This document shows, piece after piece, positions 1 through 8,400 of a DNA stretch of 64,000 bases (the stretch's first letter is position 1; the number at the start of each line of letters is the position of its first letter). This DNA is from Paludibacteraceae bacterium. GTDB lineage: Bacteria > Bacteroidota > Bacteroidia > Bacteroidales > Paludibacteraceae. Where the stretch lies: contig JAFYSK010000003.1 in the NCBI GenBank assembly GCA_017559385.1, positions 1 through 64,000 on the forward strand, written 5' to 3'. The notes beneath the pieces are model-generated. The model was not told the DNA's origin. It ran no database searches and was given only the letters and a program-made list of their open reading frames with translations. The translations under genes were made by a program, and so were the position numbers.

Positions 1-414
1 GGTATCGTATTGTAGCTCCGGCGCGGTAAAGGCAACTTGGATGGTCAATACTTGATAGGTATCAGGGTCTAATTGCAGAGTATCTACCAACGTGATGTCA
101 GAGCTATACTCCACTCCGTTGTATAGGTAGGTTTTGCCTTGACAAAGAGTGGTATCGAGTATTTGGTAGGTAGTGTCGATATCGTGGCTTACATATAGTT
201 TGTAAAGCTCATCGCAGCTACCAGGGATGGAGATTAGTACATTGTGTTCACCGAAGGTATCTACCGTATATTGCTGGCGATAGGTATATGGTAAGTCAGT
301 AGTCTTGAGACTCAGGGTATCGTATTGTAGCTCCGGCGCGGTAAAGGCAACTTGGATGGTCAATACTTGATAGGTATCAGGGTCTAATTGCAGAGTATCT
401 ACCAACGTGATGTC
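1..414. repeat. 315-bp direct repeat inside the giant protein gene
   Basis: Bases 1-99 are identical to 316-414, a period of 315 bp or exactly 105 codons, so the reading frame is kept. The rest of the unit is diverged but alignable. Because the window begins inside the array, further units probably lie to the left. Identical units of this size are recombination-prone and are a known cause of assembly collapse. Confidence 0.9.
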
Positions 415-2250
415 GGTTGTATACTCTACGCCGTTGTGGGTATACGACTTGCCTTGGCAGAGAGTAGTATCGATTGTTTGGTAGGTTGTGTCGATATCGT
501 GTAGAACAAGCAGTTGATAACGCTCATCGCAACTGTCAGGGACATGAACGGTATAATCGTAGATACCAAAAGTATCGACCGTGCAGTACTTGTTGTAGAT
601 GTAAGGCAACTGAGTAGATTTGAGGCTGATAGTATCAAACTGTATGTCAGGCTCGGTGAAGGTAATGGTCGTTATCTCCACCTCGTAATGCTTGTTCATC
701 ACGCGTGGGATAGTATCGTATAGAACAGTGGACTCGGTGTACACATTACCATAGTAATCTTCGTATTCCATACCCTGGCAGAGGGTGGTGTCGATATAGT
801 AGTAATCGTATTGGATATTAAGATCGCTATTGGGTTTGACCAATAGGATAATCGAATCTACGCAATAGGTATTGGGATTGGTATAAGTAAAGCGGAACTC
901 GCCGGACTGTTTGTAGGTTTTGCCGTACTTGTCTTGATTTTGCATGATAGTGTCATACACAATCTCGGGTGTAGAAGCAAAACGCACATGTAGCGAATCT
1001 ATGAGCAATGTATCTTGGTTCTTCCAAACGGCTTGTCCAAAAGAAACATCTTGCGAGTACAACTTGCCTTGGTATTTAAAACTTGAGCCATGGCAGAGGA
1101 AGGTATCTTTTACATTGACTACGGTATCTATATTATGATAGACATGCAGCAAGTATCGCTCGTCGCAGGCACCTGGAGTATGAATAATCAAGTCGTAGTC
1201 ACCGGGCTTGGAGATAGTATGTTGACCGCGATAGAGATATGGTTGGTGGGTATATTGGAATGCCAATGTATCGTATTGGAGATCAGGCTCGTAGAACGAG
1301 AGGTCGTAGAAGTAGATCGTGTACAGATTGGCATACTCATACACGGTATCGATGGTATATACCGTAGCTTCTGTTAGCAGGGTGTCGCCTACTTGCAAGC
1401 CCATACCTTGGCACATGAGGGTGTCGATATAGTACTCCTCGTATTCGGGCGCCAAACAGTGGAACATACCTGAGGTATTGGCAGCATGATTGAGATGGAA
1501 ATATAGGTGTTGGTTATTATCCTTAGCTTGCTTGATCTGCTGCGCTGGTAGGATATATATGTCGTCGGCGTAAAGGGTTGTCTGCGCTACGATAGGCCCA
1601 TCGCAGGAGGCTTGCGTGATTTGCAAATCACATGGGGTATTGGTATCTGGTTCCCACTGCAGAATGATATCTGTGAGGTCGTATAGTTGGTTAGGATCGA
1701 CCACATACACATCGTTGGAGCGTGTGGTGTAGAGCGACATTCCTGGGAAGATATATAGTGGATCGTCACAGGTAGAAGGCATACCATCGTTTTGCTTGCG
1801 CATGATGAGTCGTCCGCCATTGCCAGCTATAGGAGAGATGCGGATATAGAAAGCCATATCTATATCGCCTACATTATTCTCTTGCAGTTTGCGTTTGATA
1901 GCTTCGCCATCAATGGAGTTGGCTTGGTTCTGAGCAAAGAGGGCAGAATATTTAGGTGTTTGGGCAGAACAACTGGTATAGACTTCGAAATTGAAGTCGC
2001 AGTCGGAGTGCATATAAGCAGAGACGCCGTCATAGAGGTCGCTCACCCAGCCTTTGTACCAAATTGATTCGCCATCCACAATGGTGTCGATAGGCAGAAT
2101 GAAGTCGGTATATCCCTCCTTGCAATCGCAGTAGTATGATGGGTAGCCCTTGTCGGCTTGCAGTTTGGCACAATCATCCGATGTTTGAGCCAAGAGTGTA
2201 GTGGCAAACACAAACAGACAAATTGCCACACTGAAGCGTTGTAAATTCAT
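1..2250 (-). CDS. Giant secreted repeat protein, C-terminus cut by window edge
   Basis: An open frame runs without a stop from ATG at 2250 to base 1, giving 750 codons, and continues outside the window. The N-terminus (MNLQRFSVAICLFVFATTLLAQ) is a clear signal peptide. Residues 23-290 are a unique region with several Cys. From about residue 290 there are imperfect ~105-residue repeats. Each contains a 'DTTLCQG' type motif, a 'LQYDT' type strand, and a 'GSCDE.Y.L' motif about 70 residues later, so each unit has two conserved Cys. The last two units are nearly identical in DNA, which suggests recent duplication. Asp/Thr/Tyr-rich modules like this occur in large Bacteroidota surface proteins. 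A T9SS sorting domain would be expected at the missing end, but this is inference. No enzymatic domain is recognised. It is separated from the next gene by 171 bp. Confidence 0.85.
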   Translation of the reverse strand, partial: MNLQRFSVAICLFVFATTLLAQTSDDCAKLQADKGYPSYYCDCKEGYTDFILPIDTIVDGESIWYKGWVSDLYDGVSAYMHSDCDFNFEVYTSCSAQTPKYSALFAQNQANSIDGEAIKRKLQENNVGDIDMAFYIRISPIAGNGGRLIMRKQNDGMPSTCDDPLYIFPGMSLYTTRSNDVYVVDPNQLYDLTDIILQWEPDTNTPCDLQITQASCDGPIVAQTTLYADDIYILPAQQIKQAKDNNQHLYFHLNHAANTSGMFHCLAPEYEEYYIDTLMCQGMGLQVGDTLLTEATVYTIDTVYEYANLYTIYFYDLSFYEPDLQYDTLAFQYTHQPYLYRGQHTISKPGDYDLIIHTPGACDERYLLHVYHNIDTVVNVKDTFLCHGSSFKYQGKLYSQDVSFGQAVWKNQDTLLIDSLHVRFASTPEIVYDTIMQNQDKYGKTYKQSGEFRFTYTNPNTYCVDSIILLVKPNSDLNIQYDYYYIDTTLCQGMEYEDYYGNVYTESTVLYDTIPRVMNKHYEVEITTITFTEPDIQFDTISLKSTQLPYIYNKYCTVDTFGIYDYTVHVPDSCDERYQLLVLHDIDTTYQTIDTTLCQGKSYTHNGVEYTTDITLVDTLQLDPDTYQVLTIQVAFTAPELQYDTLSLKTTDLPYTYRQQYTVDTFGEHNVLISIPGSCDELYKLYVSHDIDTTYQILDTTLCQGKTYLYNGVEYSSDITLVDTLQLDPDTYQVLTIQVAFTAPELQYDT

Positions 2251-2269
2251 ATTATGTGTTATATTAATT

Positions 2270-2350
2270 GGGAACTATATACAAGTTGAAAGTGATTTTA
2301 TTTTGAACGACAATTAGCATCAATTAGGTTGACAATTAATGACAATTCGA
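2270..2350. repeat. GACAATTA-type interspersed element, copy A
   Basis: The stretch begins GGGAACTATATAC and continues with ACGACAATTA, a TCAATT, then GACAATTAATGACAATTC. The same order of motifs recurs at 19,711-19,800 and, without the GGGAAC head, at 22,500-22,605. Here it fills the gap between the two large minus-strand surface protein genes. No protein is encoded. It may be a short non-autonomous mobile element or a leader/terminator cassette. Confidence 0.6.
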
Positions 2351-2364
2351 ATTTGTTTTATACA

Positions 2365-2400
2365 TAACAATCGCAGAAATGTGACTTTCTACGATTGTTA
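2365..2400 (-). terminator. Hairpin downstream of the 2848-residue gene
   Basis: TAACAATCG (2365-2373) pairs with CGATTGTTA (2392-2400), and an inner AGAAA/TTTCT extends the stem. It lies 22 bp after the stop codon of the minus-strand gene ending at 2422. The downstream side lacks a strong T run, so intrinsic termination is likely but not certain. Confidence 0.5.
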
Positions 2401-2421
2401 TTCTATCCGAGGAAGTAATAT

Positions 2422-5400
2422 TTAGAAGAAAATTTTCTGTGCCTCGTTTTCGCCTTTGACTACGTAGATGCCGTTCATTGGTAGAATCACATCCACATTG
2501 TTTGCCACATATCCACAGTAGATGATATGACCTGTAGCATTAACCACTTGTACAAACTGTGGAGCAGCTACTGCCACATTGATACCACCTGCTATGGCAG
2601 TGATAAACATATCATTGCCACCACCCACAGTAGGAGTATGGGTGCCAGTAGTTGGACCTTGAGGATCTGAACCATTATTGCCTTCTCCATAAACGATCTT
2701 ACCCTCACGTGTTACCTTCTTGGCTGGCATACCTTGATCGTTTACAGGTACGTTAGCGTAGAGGAAAGAAGTAGTTGGTGAAATTGTTGCCGCACCACTT
2801 TCTTCAGGATCATACAGCATAAAGCTCTCCATTGCAGGATCTGCAGAATAAGTATAAATATTGTCGCGAGATGTATTCAGCGTAGCAAAAGTACTATTAC
2901 CTGTTAGTATCGCATCTGTTCCAGAAGTTACTCCATCAAATATCCATGGTTGCGCCTCTACTTTGGATTCTGCGATATAATTTGTACCTTGAATAGTGTG
3001 TTCACCTTTTACCTTACCATCTGTACTTTCAAAAATGAGTATTTTACCTGACCAATAGTCCCAGAAATCAGAAGGTCTTTCCGCTTCGTCATTCCAACAT
3101 CCTGTACAATAAGGGAAGAGCATAGAATATGTCTTTCCTTGATGAAGAAGAATACCATCCTCTAAATCTGTTTCAGTAAGCATATCCCATTTCACCTTGA
3201 ATGTATCTGCCTCAGCATCCAATTCCCAATTGCCCTTATTCTCGTTTAGATAGAAATGAGCAGTTTCCCAGTTATCGCCCATATAAGGAATCAATTCGGC
3301 TCTACCACGCAAATCATATCCACTTAATTCACCAGAATATAGTGGATTGCCATTGATTATTGTTTCTTTATCTTTTAACATACCCCATTTCTTCCAATCG
3401 TTAAAGATTGTTTCAAATGGGTCTGTACTACCGATAGCCATAGCTACACCAAAGAATGCCGCAAAGTCTGCATTATGTTTAGCTTGTTCTAGCATAATAC
3501 TTTTATGCTTAGTTAATACATTTCCTTTATCATCCGTTTTCTTTAAAGTTTTCTTCAAAGTTTTCTCATCGTAAGTCTCTACTACCCAAATCTTAGCTAC
3601 ATTAAATGGAGCTGTGAATGATTGCCATACGTCCGCTGTAGCAGTAGTTACATAATACACTTTGTCAGTAATAGCATATGGAATTTCACTCAAAATTTGA
3701 TGCTCAAAATCATCACCAATATACGTAGGTTTGATAGTAGTGTACTCACCACCGACAAAGTCTTGACCTATACTTGGAACTTTTACAGGTGCCTCATATG
3801 TATAAACACGACTCTCACCATCACCTTCACCTGCAGATATGACCTCATACATATTCTCATCGATTTTACAATACAACATGTACTTGATCTCCTCGTTTGG
3901 TTCTACTGGAGTATCACCACCTACACCACCTGATTTGCCTTCATATCCTGCCTCAATACGAGTCATACAAGCCTTCCAGGTAGAGATGAGTTTATCTTTT
4001 TCTGCAGAAACACCATCAAATCCTTCTGGGATCCAGAAATAAAGTTTCTTATCTGCAGGAGAAACACTCTCTACTCCATATTTCTTATCAGGATGATATG
4101 TGTTGTAGAATACTGAAAGTGGTTCGTTATTTTCATTTACTATTCCTTCAGGGAATGAGATCAGCGTTGCAAGTCCAGTATTAGGATCTACCACATCGCC
4201 AGACTTAATATCGTAGATATATTGACCTAAATACTTACCCGCAAATGTAGGCGCACCACCCTTAGAAGTCACGTGTTGGCAAGCACGGAGCCAGCAAACG
4301 GAGCCACCATACACTTCGGTATTCTTAGGACAACGCAAACAGGTAGTCAAATACTCTGTTTTTCCGCCAACAGTACGAGTTATTTCATTACCATTAGCAT
4401 CTTTATCAATCAGATAATATTGTTTATATTCCTCTTGCACCCACATTGGCAAGACAGTTACTGTTCCATCGTAGAAGTTCACCTCTCCACCTACAGAGTC
4501 GGTACCAATACCAGCAGCAAACTTGAGACCTACATTGTCACCACCATATTCACCTGAACGATAAGAGATAGCCAATGTGGTCTTATAGTTGGTAGATACA
4601 ATTTGAGCATTTTGCAATTCTACTTGACCTCCTCTGAAATTAACAACCGTATTAGGGTTACCGAGGTCAATAGAAGGAGCATTGTTATTCATTTTCTGCA
4701 GACTCAAGAATCCATTTGTTCGTTGGGTAGTAATAATCTCACCCGTAGTGCTATTCATAGCCGTAGGCCATTTATCATCGAATGTAAGCGATGTTTTAGA
4801 CTTACGAACATGAGAAGAGGAGTGCATACGCACATGGATTGGAGCAGAGATTTGGAATGGATCCATACCAAAGAATCGGCAAAAACTACCATAATTACTC
4901 TTCAACAAGTTCTTACCAATAGTATGAATTGTCACGTCAAATGGTTGAGCTAGAGCTACGTCAGCGCTTTCATCTACACATTCAAAGACAAGCACACCAC
5001 CCGAACCACGCGCATAATCTTCGGTAAAGAATGGGTTCCTTACATCTCCACGAGTATAAAAAGGTCGTCCAGTTTCCATCTTATTACGACTAAACATATA
5101 GCAGTTGTCGAGATAGATGTCCAATTTAGATCCATGCTTTCCACGGAAGAACCAAGCACCTTCTTGATCTGATGTAAAACCAGTAGTAGCATAAGGGCAG
5201 AAACCAGTCATATACACACTCATTTTCTGACCAGCATCAACACCCATAAAAACTGCTTTACCATCCTCTTGCATGGTAACCCCTGGAATATGTGCTTTCG
5301 TGCCAACATTTGCATTATCGACCATCGTTACATGTCGATAGCGATCATAATTGCCATATGCATCCACATCGCGTGCATACACATAATAAGGTGTACGTGC

Positions 5401-8400
5401 GTTACTACCATTTTCTCCTGCTGGAGCAGTAATATTCTTCGTAGCATCGGTTGTAGTTGTTTCACCATACACAATAATGTAGTCAAACAAAGCGTTACCA
5501 TCTGCATCAAAAGCATTACTTAGATCCACATGGTGGTATGGATATTCTGTATAATCAGAACCATGGAATGTATATTTATACTCGGTATTAGGATTACCAT
5601 CACCATCGGTATCTCTAGTACCATCAGGAATACCCGTGTAAAGACCTGTTGTATTGGCTCCCTCTTTATGCAAATATTTACCAGCACCTACCAATTTAAC
5701 CTTGGCTAATACCGCATCATCATCCACATTGTAAATGGTAATCATACCATCGTTAACAATGCTATTGGTAATCCATTTGGTATTGATTACAATATCTCCT
5801 ACCTTATTCTTACCTAATGCATTTGGATAATCTGTTGATGATAGTGTATATATTGCACTTGGAGAAGCAGTTCCATGACTCATTTGGAAATCAGTTGAAT
5901 TATCCAACTCAATACGAATTTTATTAAGGTTGATAGCTGTAAGTGTGAGCGACTTTTCTGTATCATCCGTAGAGAACTCTAATTCTTCTGGATTAACAAA
6001 AAGCATTGGATCACCCTCAATTACTAAATCCGACAATCTCAACTCAGCTTGATTTTCAGAATAATAGTATATACGAACATAACGTGTTGTATATTGCAAG
6101 TTATGGGTAAAGGCAGTTCCGGATTCTGTATCTCGATTATCCATACTACTCTCTACAAAAGACCCATCAGTACCATCAACACTCTCGTATATTTTCCATT
6201 CTGAATCAACAATGTCACGAGAAGCGGTAAAAGAGATACGACTTGGAGCTCCTTCAAAAGCTAATATTACTGAACGAGCCACAGAACCACCAGGGTTTTG
6301 CAATACCACCTCTTTTTCAGTAGCATCCCATGACACATAATCAGATGCAGTAGCAACAAAATGATAGCGTTTTACATCATCTTCTGCCAACTTGATAGGC
6401 AATCCTTGTGGGAAATAGTCTGCATATACAGGAATATTTGCCTCTTCATGAGCACCCTGTGTAGCCTTCAGATTATATACACCACGAGTAAACGTAGAAG
6501 GTGTTGTAATAGTCAGCGTAGTTTGATAATATGGTTCTTCTGCTGTTCCTAAATTATTTGAAGTAGAAGTATTGTAATCCAAACCAACAATTTCAGATAA
6601 GATTGGAGTGTTAGCATCCGTGTGTGTCAAAACAAAAGTTTTAGATGAAGCCGAACCATCCTTGTTTATAGGCAAGTAAAGTTCATCTACATCGGCCTTA
6701 ACTGATAACTTGCTAATACAAATATCTGACAGTTGACCTACACTCTCTGGATTTGCAGAACCATAGGTAAAACGTACAAACTTGGTTGTTGGCAAAAGTG
6801 AGAACGAATGAGTACCATTGCCTAATGACGTCCATGTAGCAACAGGGCTCCAAGCTGATGACTCGTTTGCACGTTGCTCAATATTCCAAAGATTCTCGCC
6901 ACTTGACACAAAAGTCATCCTATCAGGCATTCCAATCATTTGAATTACCCACTGTGCATTAGCATTAAGACTCACTTGATCATTAGCATCATCAAAAGAA
7001 ACACCACCTGTAGCTGATTTGGTTACTCCCTTATACTTATGTGCCGCATCTACACAGTAACCTAGTACGCGCGGATCTGCATAGATCTTTGCTGTAAACT
7101 CTTTCTGGTTTGGCCCCTGAACAAATTTAAATCTTGCTTCGTAAACTGTATTTACATCTCCATGTGCAATTACTGTACTATAGTTAGTATAATCACCTTG
7201 TAATTCACCTACCATATTATTAGGATCATCTATCTCGGTAAGTGTCCATGCATCTAGACGTGATGATGTTACTGGATTCGTATATGATTGTCCAAAATAT
7301 AGATCCGACCAATTCCAAATAGCAGGAGGAACAACGGTTAGTACGATTTCGCACGTTCCTGCATTCATGAAAGAATTTTTTGCTTGTTTAGCAACTATCT
7401 TAATTTGTCTAGCTTCAGATATAGTTGCAATTTCATTTGCTTTTAATTTATAATTATCAGCAACACGAGAAAAAGTAACCAATGCCGATGCATCTTGCCC
7501 ATCGACATCCCCTCCTACATAGGTGCAAGTAAAATCAACCTCGGAGAGATTACCTGGATTTGCAAAAACATTTTCATATACAAGACCTTGATCAATAGTG
7601 TAACCATCGATCAAATCTTGCTTAAATCTGAGCGTATTATCTTGCAAACGTCCCGTACCATTTAAATTGACCACAAAAGATTTAGAATGTGCCTCTTCAG
7701 CAGCATCAACATAAGTAGCAGTAATGGTAAGTGTACCTGAATCGTCACCCTCTGTTTGAGGCGTATATATCACCTTCATAAAGCTTGGTGCTGTACCAGA
7801 AGTTGTGAAAGTAGGAGACGCAAAAGCCACTCCATTCCATGTCGTAGCGGACAATGTCGCTACCGTATTAACTACTGGAGTGATTACCACATCAGCAGGT
7901 AAGCTAATGAGAGCATCTGTAGGTTCAAATGTATAAGATTTGTCTGTATTCACATCCTTACCACCTATTGTAACAGTAAAGTCTGGACTATAATTCTCGT
8001 TGGCTGTAAGAGTTACGTTAGTTGATCTTGTTACATTTTGTCCCTCTATCACATCATAGTAGGTGTAACTGATCGTCATGGTTTCTGTATATGGTGCTCC
8101 TGTATTATCGACATTTACTGGATTATACGTCAATGGTATCATCAACTCACCACCCTCTGCAGTAGCAGTATATGTATGCGAATCATCACCATATGTAAAG
8201 CGACTAGTTGCCGGCAATGTGACTGTAAAGGTACTCTTGGATATATCAGATACCATACCTTCAGTAGTTACTTTACAAATAACATCTTGTTGTTTTGCTT
8301 GAGGTAAAGTAACAGTAAACTCATTATTGGTAGGATTGGTAATACCAAATTTAGGGTTCAACCAACGCTCTTCATCCTTGTAATAGTAGTATTTGCTTGG

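Noticed and set aside
1090..1820. Several short frames inside the left-edge giant gene
   Set aside because: They lie in other frames of a continuous 750-codon frame with signal peptide and protein-level repeats, so they are shadows.
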